From Chitinophagaceae bacterium (lineage in GTDB: Bacteria > Bacteroidota > Bacteroidia > Chitinophagales > Chitinophagaceae): a stretch of 27,274 bases of DNA. The position numbers and the translations under genes were made by a program. The notes beneath the pieces were generated by a model. The model ran no database searches. It had not been told where the DNA came from and saw nothing but the letters and a program-made list of their open reading frames with translations. This document shows positions 15,398 through 23,285 of this stretch, piece after piece (position 1 is the stretch's first letter; the number at the start of each line of letters is the position of its first letter). Location of the stretch: contig JAGKWS010000053.1 in the NCBI GenBank assembly GCA_021151685.1, positions 1 through 27,274 of the forward strand, read 5' to 3'.

Positions 15398-16501
15398 GTG
15401 AGCAAAGTTAATATTGTACGTTTCGCGTCGAAACATGAAGACAAGTATGACGGATTTTTTGACGCACTGAAAAAAAACATCAATACGTTTTTTGAGGAAA
15501 ACAAGATATCTCCATCGGGCAATGCCTCTCTGCGATGGAAAACAGTAGCCATGCTGGCGTTGTTTTACGTTCCTTACCTTGTTATTGTAACCGGCCTTAC
15601 TGCTGGCAACCCATGGTTGTTCTTTGGTATGTGGGCATTGGTAGGTATGGGCATGATAGGCGTTGGTTGCGGTGTACACCACGACTCGAACCATGGTTCG
15701 TATTCGGATAATAAGACAGTTAATAAATTTATAGGCGATATTGTGAATCTGGTAGGTGGTTACGATGTTACCTGGCGCATACAGCACAATATTCTGCACC
15801 ATACCTATACCAACATTGAAGGGTTGGACGAGGACATTGATGCAGGTGGTTTGCTGCGCTTTTCGCCGCACAGCCCCAAAAAGGGTTTCCATCGTTTTCA
15901 GCACATCTATGGTTGGTTCTTGTACTGCCTGCTCACTATACAGTGGGTTACCTACAAAGACTATCGTTTGATAATGATATATGACAAAAAGGGACTGCTT
16001 AAGAAAGAGAAAATCACAAAAGGTCAGGCACTTACCGAGTTGACTATTTACAAGGTTATTTATTTTACCTACATACTGGTATTGCCTATTATGTATTCGG
16101 GCATGTCGTGGCAGTATGTGGTAGCCGGTTTTGCACTGTTGCACGTAATTGCCGGTTTGGGCCTTTCTTGTATCTTCCAATTGGCACACGTATTGGAGAC
16201 TTCAGAGTTTCCATTGCCTACCGATGACCGCAAGATGGAGAACAGCTGGGCGGTACACCAAATGCTGAACACTGCCGATTTCTCTCCCAAAAGCAAATGG
16301 GTATGTTGGTTTGTGGGTGGCCTCAATTATCAGGTAGAACATCACCTGTTCCCACATATTTCGCATGTACACTATCCCGAGATTTCCAAGATAGTGAAAC
16401 AAGTAGCAGAACAGTATGGTGTACCCTACAAGGTGATGCCTACCTTTGTGAATGCACTGGGCGAGCACTACAAGATGCTGAAGAAAATGGGAGCGGAATA
16501 G
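15398..16501 (+). CDS. Membrane fatty acid desaturase, front-end type (QxxHH)
   Basis: Di-iron membrane desaturase of 367 residues that introduces a double bond into acyl chains (acyl-lipid or acyl-CoA) at the inner membrane. The three histidine boxes are HHDSNH (94-99), HNILHH (130-135) and QVEHH (312-316). The Gln replacing His in the third box is typical of delta-5/delta-6 front-end and linoleoyl-CoA-type desaturases. No fused cytochrome b5 domain is present, so electrons must come from separate ferredoxin or cytochrome b5 partners. About four transmembrane helices flank the boxes (51-70, 74-92, 210-235, 238-258). The start is GTG at 15398, supported by the promoter box 23 bases upstream. 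A perfect terminator follows at 16529. Regiospecificity cannot be told from sequence. Confidence 0.93.
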   Translation: MSKVNIVRFASKHEDKYDGFFDALKKNINTFFEENKISPSGNASLRWKTVAMLALFYVPYLVIVTGLTAGNPWLFFGMWALVGMGMIGVGCGVHHDSNHGSYSDNKTVNKFIGDIVNLVGGYDVTWRIQHNILHHTYTNIEGLDEDIDAGGLLRFSPHSPKKGFHRFQHIYGWFLYCLLTIQWVTYKDYRLIMIYDKKGLLKKEKITKGQALTELTIYKVIYFTYILVLPIMYSGMSWQYVVAGFALLHVIAGLGLSCIFQLAHVLETSEFPLPTDDRKMENSWAVHQMLNTADFSPKSKWVCWFVGGLNYQVEHHLFPHISHVHYPEISKIVKQVAEQYGVPYKVMPTFVNALGEHYKMLKKMGAE

Positions 16502-16528
16502 CACCCTACCCTTTCTAATATTGATTTG

Positions 16529-16557
16529 GCCGCAAACACCGTTTGCGGCTTTTTTTT
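16529..16557 (+). terminator. Intrinsic terminator after the desaturase gene
   Basis: GCCGCAAAC (16529-16537) and GTTTGCGGC (16541-16549) form a perfect 9-bp stem with loop ACC, followed by eight T. Confidence 0.92.
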
Positions 16558-16575
16558 GGGTAGTATAACCTGTAG

Positions 16576-16603
16576 AAAACGTTACAGTAACGTTTTGGTA
16601 ACG
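16576..16603. promoter_or_regulatory. Perfect palindrome with an extra half-site upstream of a T9SS cargo gene
   Basis: AAAACGTTAC (16576-16585), one central A, and GTAACGTTTT (16587-16596) are perfect 10-bp arms. A further GTAACG half-site at 16598-16603 repeats the right arm 11 bases later, one helical turn on. It lies between the desaturase terminator and the start of the secreted protein, about 60 bases from the ATG. A dimeric regulator operator is the likeliest meaning; no regulator gene is nearby. Confidence 0.5.
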
Positions 16604-16659
16604 GTGCATTCATCTTTAGAAAACACGGCCTTGTGACCTTTGCTGCACAACTAAAGAAG

Positions 16660-17685
16660 ATGAAAAAAGCACTACTTTTATCTACGCTGATGGCTGGTTC
16701 GCTATTGGCAGTAGCCCAACCTGTAACCCTCTCTGGTACCAGCTACACGCAAGATTTCAGCAGCCTGGGTGCTGCTACCCCTACCACACCATCGGGCTGG
16801 TATGGCTACAATGGTGCCACCAGCACATCGCCGGGTACACTGGCCACCATCAAAACATCTAAAACCTATGGTGTATTTGCCGATACGGTACAGAGTACTT
16901 CCTGCATGTCGTCGGTATTGAACGAAGATTTCAAAAACTTTGCATCTGCCAATTTGCCATCGGCAAAGACTGCTACATGCTCTGAGCAGGCTAACATTAC
17001 TGACCGCGCTTTGGGTGTACGTCAGAAGAGCGGTACTCCATGGGATCCGGGTGTTTCTTTCGTATTCAAAATTGCCAATACACTGGGCCGCACCAATTTT
17101 AACCTTACCTTCAAATTGCAATCGCTGGATACTACATCGCCCCGTACTACCACATGGGCTGTAGAATATGGTCTGGGTGCTACTCCAACTGCTTTTACAG
17201 CAGCCAGCAGCGTAAGTGGTACACTTACTACTGGTAATTATACCTTTAGCAACAATACCATTACTGCATCGTTCGGCAGTGCGCTGGATAACCAGAGTGG
17301 CAATGTATGGATTCGCATTGTGGCCCTTACACCAACCACTACAGGCCCCGGCAACCGTACCAGCAGTGCTATAGACGATTTTAACCTGACATGGACCGGC
17401 ACAGGTGTATCGGTTGAGGAAGTAAACAAATTGACTACCACTTCTATGGCTGTATTTGGGCAGGCCACATCAGACAAAGTAACCCTTGGGTATAACGTAA
17501 CCGAGCAAGGAAAGTATGCCGTAACCATTCACGACATATCGGGCAGGCAAGTATATACCGGTGCATTACAAACCAACGAGACTGGCACACATACCATTGA
17601 TGGCCTGAACCTCGTACCCGGTTTCTATGTAGCACGTATGAGCAACGGCAATACCAATGCCGTAACACGCTTTGCAGTTCACTAA
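16660..17685 (+). CDS. Secreted protein with T9SS type A sorting domain
   Basis: Predicted extracellular or surface protein of 341 residues. An upstream GTG (16633) would add nine residues, but the ATG at 16660 starts a clean signal peptide, MKKALLLSTLMAGSLLAVAQ, cleaved near AVAQ-PV. Residues about 20-255 form a Thr/Ser/Gly-rich beta domain of unknown function (opening TLSGTSYTQDFSSLG), resembling jelly-roll or lamin-like modules. The last ~80 residues are a Por_Secre_tail-type domain: GYNVTEQGKYAVTIHDISGRQVY, interrupted by turns, then LVPGFYVARMSNGN and RFAVH. That marks export by T9SS and probable tail cleavage or A-LPS attachment by PorU. An operator-like palindrome lies upstream and a terminator follows. 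Confidence 0.88.
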   Translation: MKKALLLSTLMAGSLLAVAQPVTLSGTSYTQDFSSLGAATPTTPSGWYGYNGATSTSPGTLATIKTSKTYGVFADTVQSTSCMSSVLNEDFKNFASANLPSAKTATCSEQANITDRALGVRQKSGTPWDPGVSFVFKIANTLGRTNFNLTFKLQSLDTTSPRTTTWAVEYGLGATPTAFTAASSVSGTLTTGNYTFSNNTITASFGSALDNQSGNVWIRIVALTPTTTGPGNRTSSAIDDFNLTWTGTGVSVEEVNKLTTTSMAVFGQATSDKVTLGYNVTEQGKYAVTIHDISGRQVYTGALQTNETGTHTIDGLNLVPGFYVARMSNGNTNAVTRFAVH

Positions 17686-17706
17686 TAGCAGTTTCTTTTT
17701 CGCAAT

Positions 17707-17746
17707 AAAGCCGGTATTCCGCAAGGAGTACCGGCTTTCTCATTTT
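17707..17746 (+). terminator. Intrinsic terminator after the T9SS type A cargo gene
   Basis: AAAGCCGGTA (17707-17716) and TACCGGCTTT (17729-17738) form a perfect 10-bp stem with a 12-base loop, followed by CTCATTTT. The T-run is short but the context 20 bases after the stop is right. Confidence 0.8.
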
Positions 17747-17796
17747 ATGTCGTAAAAACAATATTCACCTTAAATTACGGCATAGAAAAAACTTAA

Positions 17797-18166
17797 CCAC
17801 AAGGGCCACAAAGGTGGCACAAGGGGCACAAAGAATGATGGTGTGTGTGGGTCACAAGGGTACGTGTGTTTCCGGCATATTACCTGCATGGTTTCTATAC
17901 AATCATAAGTTGATGAATGTCTTCTGTTTGGGGCAACCCACTCCGGGGTTGGGTGTGTTGGTGCTCAGTACCCCCGGTTTCACCGGGGCTATCCACGGGG
18001 CAGCCCTTCGGGCTTGAGTAAATTACGCATACATGTTACATATGAAGAATTCCTCACTACAAGTGGTGCGCAAAAATTCCGGCAAATTGTAAGGCCACAA
18101 GGCGCGCTAAGAGTTAACACAAAGAAAAACAGAGACTTATGACAGGATATAAGGACACAAGGATCT
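17797..18166. repeat. Dispersed-repeat-like intergenic element with three hairpins
   Basis: The segment starts with short, imperfect ~10-base repeats of the form CCACAAGGG / CCACAAAGG / GGCACAAGG / GGCACAAAG (about 17798-17832). It ends with further CACAAGG or CACAAAG copies (near 18095, 18118 and 18155). In between are three consecutive hairpins: CAACCC (17934-17939) / GGGTTG (17946-17951), CCCCGGT (17972-17978) / ACCGGGG (17982-17988) with loop TTC, and AGCCC (18002-18006) / GGGCT (18010-18014) with loop TTC. There is no credible coding sequence. It resembles REP-type or other dispersed intergenic repeats seen in Bacteroidota genomes; copy number cannot be judged from one window. Confidence 0.5.
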
Positions 18167-18207
18167 GAAGTAGTTTACGCAAAAATCAAGTTCAAATGTA
18201 GTAACTG

Positions 18208-19176
18208 TTATGGTTTTAGCCGGAAGAGGTCGCCGGCATCGCCAGCTATCAGCAGATCGCCATTGGGGCATAGGGCTATGCTACGCAGGGCACTGGTGGT
18301 AAAGGATGCATATTCCATCCAGTTGTGGCCACCATCGTTACTGTATATGAGCAAGCCGTTATCGCCTACAGCCCAGCCGTTAGTGTCGTCGGTAAAGAGT
18401 ATGTCGCGCAGCATGTAGCGGGGTATGGCAAGGCTATTGCCATTGCGTAGCCGCTGCCATGTATTGCCGGCATTGGCCGTATAAAAAATGCTTCCATTGG
18501 CACCACAAACCCACATTTTGCCGCCGTTTATGTGCATGGCTGTAAAGTTATCGCCCTTTATATCGAGATATTGCCATGTGCGGCGATGGTTGGTACTGCG
18601 CAATATGGCCCCATAGCCCAACACGTAGGCGGTGGATGCACTGGTAACATATACGCTATTGAAACCCAATGAGAAAGTATCCTGACTGATAATGCGAAAA
18701 GCGGTATCGACCTGAGTGATGCAACCCTCGCGCTGCAAAACTGTGCTGATAAACAAACCAGTATCTGGCGTAGGGAAGGCAGCCCCTACATAATGCCGCC
18801 AGTCGAGAATGCGGCCTACCTGCCACGTGGTGCCGGTATCGGCGGTGTGTAGTACAGTGCCATCAACACCACACATGTATATGGCACCCGTACTGCTGGC
18901 ACCCAATCCATACATGGCTTTGCCTGCTGCGGGGTAGCTGTTGGCGGTCCATGTATAGCCGCCATCGGTTGATGACAGTACTGTAGCCCGGTCGAACATT
19001 TCGCCACCGGCCACAAATACCCGTTGGTTACCGGCAAAGTATATCTTATTCAGTCTGTCGGTGGTATTGCTGTTCAGCCGTTGGATGGATGCTGTGGGCA
19101 GCAGGTCTTTTTTGCACCCTGCCATTGCCACCATTGCCATACCCAATGTACCCAACCATTTGTTTACCGTGTTCAT
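18208..19176 (-). CDS. YCF48/BNR-repeat lipoprotein
   Basis: Predicted outer- or inner-membrane lipoprotein carrying a seven-bladed propeller like YCF48/HCF136 (photosystem II assembly factor-like) proteins. The start is ATG at 19176, giving MNTVNKWLGTLGMAMVAMAGC with a lipobox Cys at residue 21; a longer frame to 19281 only reads into the upstream glycosyltransferase gene. Asp-box/BNR-type turns recur: DGGYTWTA, TADTGTTWQ, STNHRRTWQY, TANAGNTWQRL and SNDGGHNWMEY, with intervening GWAVGDNGLL-type strands. In heterotrophs these proteins have no photosystem and their partner is unknown. Its ATG overlaps the glycosyltransferase TGA (ATGA), so translation of the two is coupled. Confidence 0.85.
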   Translation of the reverse strand: MNTVNKWLGTLGMAMVAMAGCKKDLLPTASIQRLNSNTTDRLNKIYFAGNQRVFVAGGEMFDRATVLSSTDGGYTWTANSYPAAGKAMYGLGASSTGAIYMCGVDGTVLHTADTGTTWQVGRILDWRHYVGAAFPTPDTGLFISTVLQREGCITQVDTAFRIISQDTFSLGFNSVYVTSASTAYVLGYGAILRSTNHRRTWQYLDIKGDNFTAMHINGGKMWVCGANGSIFYTANAGNTWQRLRNGNSLAIPRYMLRDILFTDDTNGWAVGDNGLLIYSNDGGHNWMEYASFTTSALRSIALCPNGDLLIAGDAGDLFRLKP

Positions 19177-20642
19177 TGCCCGGGTTGTTTCAGTTCGTAT
19201 ATCCTCAAATTGCCCTGTTCGTATACCTTCTCTTTTAGCATAGGTAGCACATCGGGAAGGGCATCTACCCTTCCGGTGCAATATAGGTAACGGGCACCAA
19301 GACGTATGTATGAAGATAGTAAATTACCATTTAACTCGTCGTTGCGATATACCCACCCTACCCTGTTGGTGTAGTAGAGCAAGATCATATCAGACTCGTC
19401 GTTGCCCACAACAACCAGCGGCTGCTGTGGGGTAGCAGCCCTTATTTGCTGTTTGTAGTCGTAAAACACACGGTCAAAGCCTACATCGGTGGCTACGTGC
19501 CAGCGACTGTAACATCTGATGGCAGCTGTAGCGGGCAGCACTGCCAGACAAACAAACGCCAAAACCCTTATGGCCTTGCGCCCGGAAGATAATACTGCCT
19601 GTGCCCCGGAAGCTACTACTATAAACAAAGGGGGCAAGAAGGGAAACATATAATAATCGTGAACGGTTGTAATAGCATTGATCTCGAAAACGAAGTAGGC
19701 AATAACTGCCAAACCCAATGCTGCCAGCACACCAAAACCGTTTTTTTGCCACTGCTTTTGCCTGAATACCAACACTATACCTACTACAAAAAACAATACA
19801 GAGCCATAGTTGAGCAGTAGCTCGGGCAGCATAGAAGTAATGATACTGAGGAGAATACCGGCCAGTTCGCCAATAGATTGGTCGGTATGGGTAATGCCGG
19901 CTATGACCATATTGTCGCCCCATGTGTGAATGACCGACAGATACCAAATGGCTGGTAGTGCCAGTAATACAGCATATATGATGGTGGCTTGAAGGAAACG
20001 GCGCGTTTGCCCTGTAGTGTGCCATTGTTGTAAGAGCAAAACAGCGGGGGCAGCTGCAAATATGACAAAGGGTAACTTGGCTAATGTAGCCAGCGACAAA
20101 CAAGCAGCACTGGCTACCACATGCCATACACTACCAGACTGACGATAACGGAAGAGCCATGCAAGGCTCCAGATACCTGCTGCCAGACTAAAATTGTCGG
20201 GCATGGGGTTGACGGTGTAGTAATGAAATACCGGAGAGAATGCGTAACACCATGCGCCCACCACGGCTACCTCTACCCTGCCAAAAACGCCCCGCAGCAA
20301 GCGATACATGCCCCATACACCCACCATGCCCGTGATGAACGATAGCAGACGGGTGAGAGCTATATGATGCCAGCCTGTACCCTTGTACACAAGGGCGTGT
20401 AGCCATTGCATTATGGGAAACTCTTGCAGAAGCAAACGGTCTTCGTATCCCAAGCTGTTGCAGCGTGGGTGGAAAATGTTCATATCGCTGCGGTAAAAGT
20501 TGTCTATGACAAGCTGCGTTTTGGTTTGCCGCCATACGTGTATCCCCACAAGATCGAGCGGAAAAACATAGGCATGCAGCAGCAAACTTATTGCCGGAAT
20601 AAGCCAAAGGATGAGCCTGTAATGCCTGCGTATAAACTCCAT
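19173..20642 (-). CDS. GT39-like polytopic glycosyltransferase
   Basis: Predicted integral-membrane glycosyltransferase of 489 residues in the ArnT/PMT (GT-C fold) superfamily. It probably transfers a sugar from a polyprenyl-phosphate donor to protein or lipid in the periplasm. There are about ten to twelve hydrophobic helices. The first periplasmic loop (GIHVWRQTKTQLVIDNFYRSDMN) is in the position of the catalytic loop of the family, although the canonical acidic pair is not obvious. The start ATG at 20642 (MEFIRRHYRLILWL) lies 7 bases after the preceding stop; the longer frame to 20723 would overlap that gene without support. Its stop overlaps the next ATG. Acceptor and sugar are unknown. 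Confidence 0.8.
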   Translation of the reverse strand: MEFIRRHYRLILWLIPAISLLLHAYVFPLDLVGIHVWRQTKTQLVIDNFYRSDMNIFHPRCNSLGYEDRLLLQEFPIMQWLHALVYKGTGWHHIALTRLLSFITGMVGVWGMYRLLRGVFGRVEVAVVGAWCYAFSPVFHYYTVNPMPDNFSLAAGIWSLAWLFRYRQSGSVWHVVASAACLSLATLAKLPFVIFAAAPAVLLLQQWHTTGQTRRFLQATIIYAVLLALPAIWYLSVIHTWGDNMVIAGITHTDQSIGELAGILLSIITSMLPELLLNYGSVLFFVVGIVLVFRQKQWQKNGFGVLAALGLAVIAYFVFEINAITTVHDYYMFPFLPPLFIVVASGAQAVLSSGRKAIRVLAFVCLAVLPATAAIRCYSRWHVATDVGFDRVFYDYKQQIRAATPQQPLVVVGNDESDMILLYYTNRVGWVYRNDELNGNLLSSYIRLGARYLYCTGRVDALPDVLPMLKEKVYEQGNLRIYELKQPGQ

Positions 20643-20649
20643 ATCTATA

Positions 20650-21510
20650 TTACCTAACCAGCACCACACTGGCCGACTTTCCTTTTTTATTGAAGGCCGT
20701 GAACCTGTGAGGGGTATCGCCATCGTATAGTATTACCTGTGCCGTATTGGGCGGTGCGCTTCCTTCATCACCTGCTACAAAAACTATCTCATTTCGGCCC
20801 TTTACCAACGGTATGGTCATGCGGTAGGGTTCGCGACCCAGCAGGTAGTCTTTTACCAATGGTTTGCCGTTGTGCATCACGGTTAGGGCGTCACCGTCTA
20901 TTACTCCACCGTCCCACATCTCTATGGTGCAGGTAGGGCCATTCCACTTCAGCTCCTTACCGGCACCGTCGGTTATTTTATTGAAGCCAGCACCCATCAC
21001 CGTATCGGCAAGGGGTTTATTATTGTCACTTGCAGCGTCTTTGGTTTTTTGCAAAAAGGTGCATTGTGCTGCCGGTGCCTGTAACTCTACCGTGCCCTGA
21101 TAGCAGAGTTCGTTGTTTTTCTTTTTGCCGGCAAACATACCAGAGAAGAAAACAATGCCTTTCTTTTCCTTCCACCGCAGTATTACCGACAGATAACAAA
21201 CCTCCATAGAGTCGGGGATGAAGCCCAGTGCTGCATTTTCGGTTACCACCATGGCTCCATGTTCGCGTTTCAGTAAGGCATTTATGCGTGTGCGTACGGC
21301 TGTTCCATCCTGATCGGTTACTGAAATGCCCTTGCCACTGGTGCCATTCATATCCAGCTCTAAGCGGTAGGGGTATTTATCGCCACCTTTTATGGCTATA
21401 GTTCCGCGCATGGTAACAGACGACTTCTGCGCTTCTGCAACTAAAGGCCACAGCATACACAGAACAACCGCCAGTAGTGCATATGTTGCATGTCTATACC
21501 TTCTGGCCAT
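20650..21510 (-). CDS. Secreted protein of unknown function
   Basis: Predicted periplasmic or secreted protein of 286 residues. The chosen start (MARRYRHATYALL, ATG at 21510) gives a normal signal peptide cleaved near VAEA-QKS, and overlaps the hemJ stop by 17 bases; a frame from 21543 is also open. The middle part (about 20-150) is beta-rich. The C-terminal ~110 residues have a recurring Bacteroidota pattern: IEMWDGGVIDGDALTVMHNG, then PLVKGRNEIVFVAGDEGSAPPNTAQVILYDGD in turn, ending in Ser-Ala-Val-Val-Leu-Val-Arg. Its function is not known to me. It is packed between hemJ and the glycosyltransferase, suggesting one transcript with an envelope role. Confidence 0.75.
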   Translation of the reverse strand: MARRYRHATYALLAVVLCMLWPLVAEAQKSSVTMRGTIAIKGGDKYPYRLELDMNGTSGKGISVTDQDGTAVRTRINALLKREHGAMVVTENAALGFIPDSMEVCYLSVILRWKEKKGIVFFSGMFAGKKKNNELCYQGTVELQAPAAQCTFLQKTKDAASDNNKPLADTVMGAGFNKITDGAGKELKWNGPTCTIEMWDGGVIDGDALTVMHNGKPLVKDYLLGREPYRMTIPLVKGRNEIVFVAGDEGSAPPNTAQVILYDGDTPHRFTAFNKKGKSASVVLVR

Positions 21511-22030
21511 TTGTGCGTATTTTTTTGTATATCTTAATAGCACTCATGAGCGCAATCACAAACAGCACCAAACCGCCCAAACCCCATACCAAACTCATAC
21601 CCTGTTTCACCGTGGCCAGCATCACTATGGCTACCAAAAAAATGGTTGCTACCTCATTCCATACGCGCAACTTGCCGGATGAATATTTAAAAACGCCAGC
21701 CAGTTGTTGTTTGTACATTTTGTGAAGCGTAAAATGATAGGCATATAACATAATCACAAACAGTAGCTTAATCTCTAACCAGCGTTCAATGTGCCCATAC
21801 ATATACCACATCCATGGGCCCAAAATGAGGGTAAGTACTGCCGATGGCCATGTAATGCCCAGCCACAGGCGTTTAATCATGATGGAAAACTGGCTTTGCA
21901 GAATCTTCTTCTCCACTTCGGGCTTATCGTTGGCCTCGGTATTGTAGATGAACAGGCGCACAATGTAGAACATACCTGCAAACCAGGTAACTATGAAAAT
22001 GATGTGCAATGCTTTGATATAGAAATACAT
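21494..22030 (-). CDS. hemJ: Protoporphyrinogen IX oxidase HemJ
   Basis: Integral-membrane enzyme oxidising protoporphyrinogen IX to protoporphyrin IX, the penultimate step of protoheme synthesis. From the ATG at 22030 (MYFYIKALHIIFIVTWFAGMFY; the frame from 22054 adds eight implausible residues) it has 178 residues and four or five helices. His9 in the KALHII segment and Lys88 in RWLEIKLL correspond to the conserved His and Lys essential in characterised HemJ, and LRVWNEVATIFLVAIVM is the typical C-terminal helix. Its placement next to hemH, which uses its product, strongly supports HemJ rather than a generic CopD protein. A TAnnTTTG box lies 48 bases upstream. Confidence 0.93.
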   Translation of the reverse strand: MYFYIKALHIIFIVTWFAGMFYIVRLFIYNTEANDKPEVEKKILQSQFSIMIKRLWLGITWPSAVLTLILGPWMWYMYGHIERWLEIKLLFVIMLYAYHFTLHKMYKQQLAGVFKYSSGKLRVWNEVATIFLVAIVMLATVKQGMSLVWGLGGLVLFVIALMSAIKIYKKIRTNGQKV

Positions 22031-22077
22031 GCTGTATATAATGTGCAAACGCAAAAAAAAACCTCTGCGTGCGTGCG

Positions 22078-22085
22078 CAAAGGTA
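22078..22085 (-). promoter_or_regulatory. -7 promoter box for the hemJ transcript
   Basis: On the minus strand TACCTTTG matches TAnnTTTG and lies 48 bases before the hemJ ATG, in the gap after hemH. The -33 element is not evident. It suggests hemJ and the three genes behind it can be transcribed separately from hemH. Confidence 0.5.
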
Positions 22086-22116
22086 CTATCTGAAATGGGG
22101 TTGTGTTGTGTCTATT

Positions 22117-23142
22117 TTATACACCAGTCAGTTCGGCAACGGTATCTACCCAACGCTCCTGTATGTTCATACAGGGTATGTAGGCGTAGGACTGGCCACC
22201 GGCATTGATGAAATTTTCTTTTTCGCGTATGGCTATTTCCTCCAATGTCTCGAGACAGTCGCTTACAAAGGATGGACATACCACCAAAAGGTCTTTTATA
22301 CCCTCGGCCGGCAATTCTTCCATACGTGCGGTAGTGGCGGGTGTCAGCCATTTGGCACGGCCCAGTTTGGACTGGAAGGCCACACTGTAGCGTTCTTTGG
22401 GCAAGCCCAATGCCTGGGCTACAAGGCGTGTAGTTTCGTAGCACTGATGACGGTAGCAATAACTGTGGGTGGCCGATGGTGTGGTGCAGCAATTGCCCGT
22501 TTTAAAGCAATGCGACTCGGTAATGTCGCGCATTATAATATGCTTCTCGGGTATGCTATGGTAGCTAAAGAGGATATGCGTATTATTACCTTCTACATAT
22601 GGGCGCATGCTTTGTGCCATAGCTGCAATGTAGGAAGGATGATTGTAAAACGGCCTGACAACAGAAATGCTGAATTTATAGTTGCCATCGGCATGCACCT
22701 CACGTGCTTGCACAGAGGCAGTTTCGAAGCTGGACATGGCATAGTGCGGGTACAATGGCAACAATATTACCTCCTCTATATCGGGCGATATTTGCAACAA
22801 ACGGTCGTAGGCTTCCTTTATGTTGGGGCTGCCATAACGCATAGCTATGACAACAGGGGCTGTAGTGCGCTTTTGCAACTCGTGCTGCAACTGACGGGTA
22901 ATATGTACTAATGGAGAGCCATCTTTTGTCCATATAGACTCATAGGCCTCGGCCGACTTGGGGGCACGGAAGGGTACGATGATGCCCTTTACCAATATGC
23001 TGCGCAACAACCATGGCGAGTCTATAACACGCTCGTCCATCAAAAACTCATCGAGATATCTCCTAACATCCTTTACTTCGGTGCTGTCGGGAGACCCCAA
23101 ATTCATCAAAACAATTCCTCTTCTGCTACTATCTTTTATCAT
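22117..23142 (-). CDS. hemH: Ferrochelatase
   Basis: Inserts Fe2+ into protoporphyrin IX, the last step of protoheme synthesis. From the ATG at 23142 (MIKDSSRRGIVLMNLGSP; the frame from 23211 has no conserved residues) it has 341 residues, the usual length. Conserved features: VLMNLGSPDS at the N-terminus, MRYGSPNI near 101-108, LLPLYPHYA at 128-135, FSYHSIPEKH at 192-201 with catalytic His195, FQSKLGRAKWLTP at 256-268, and SFVSDCLETLEEI near 291-303 with the conserved Glu298. Cysteines 212, 218, 219, 229 and 234 cluster in an insertion after the active-site His and could bind a metal or Fe-S cluster. hemJ follows 86 bases later. Confidence 0.97.
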   Translation of the reverse strand: MIKDSSRRGIVLMNLGSPDSTEVKDVRRYLDEFLMDERVIDSPWLLRSILVKGIIVPFRAPKSAEAYESIWTKDGSPLVHITRQLQHELQKRTTAPVVIAMRYGSPNIKEAYDRLLQISPDIEEVILLPLYPHYAMSSFETASVQAREVHADGNYKFSISVVRPFYNHPSYIAAMAQSMRPYVEGNNTHILFSYHSIPEKHIIMRDITESHCFKTGNCCTTPSATHSYCYRHQCYETTRLVAQALGLPKERYSVAFQSKLGRAKWLTPATTARMEELPAEGIKDLLVVCPSFVSDCLETLEEIAIREKENFINAGGQSYAYIPCMNIQERWVDTVAELTGV

Positions 23143-23233
23143 ATAATTCCTGAGAGACTGCAAAGAAACAGTGTAAATAAGCGTGTGCCATGTGACGAGA
23201 ATCAACTGCAATGCTGAAATGACCCAGCGGTGA

Positions 23234-23241
23234 CAAATGTA
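23234..23241 (-). promoter_or_regulatory. -7 promoter box for hemH
   Basis: On the minus strand TACATTTG matches TAnnTTTG and lies about 90 bases before the hemH ATG, in the 143-base gap after recR. No well-spaced -33 TTG partner is seen, so confidence is modest. Confidence 0.4.
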
Positions 23242-23285
23242 ATGAGTTACAAAATGGTACTATCATCAGTATTGATAAGACGGTG

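Noticed and set aside
17814..18017. Open frame of 67 codons on the plus strand
   Set aside because: It lies inside the hairpin/repeat element, has no signal, family motif or ribosome site, and its tail is encoded by two of the hairpins. Such frames in dispersed repeats are usually spurious.
20643..20723. Longer start for the glycosyltransferase (27 extra residues)
   Set aside because: The extra residues lie inside the preceding coding sequence, are polar and unlike the family N-terminus, while the ATG at 20642 starts just before the first membrane helix.
22069..22911. Long plus-strand frame of 280 codons opposite hemH
   Set aside because: It is an antisense shadow of the well-conserved ferrochelatase gene and has no family features.
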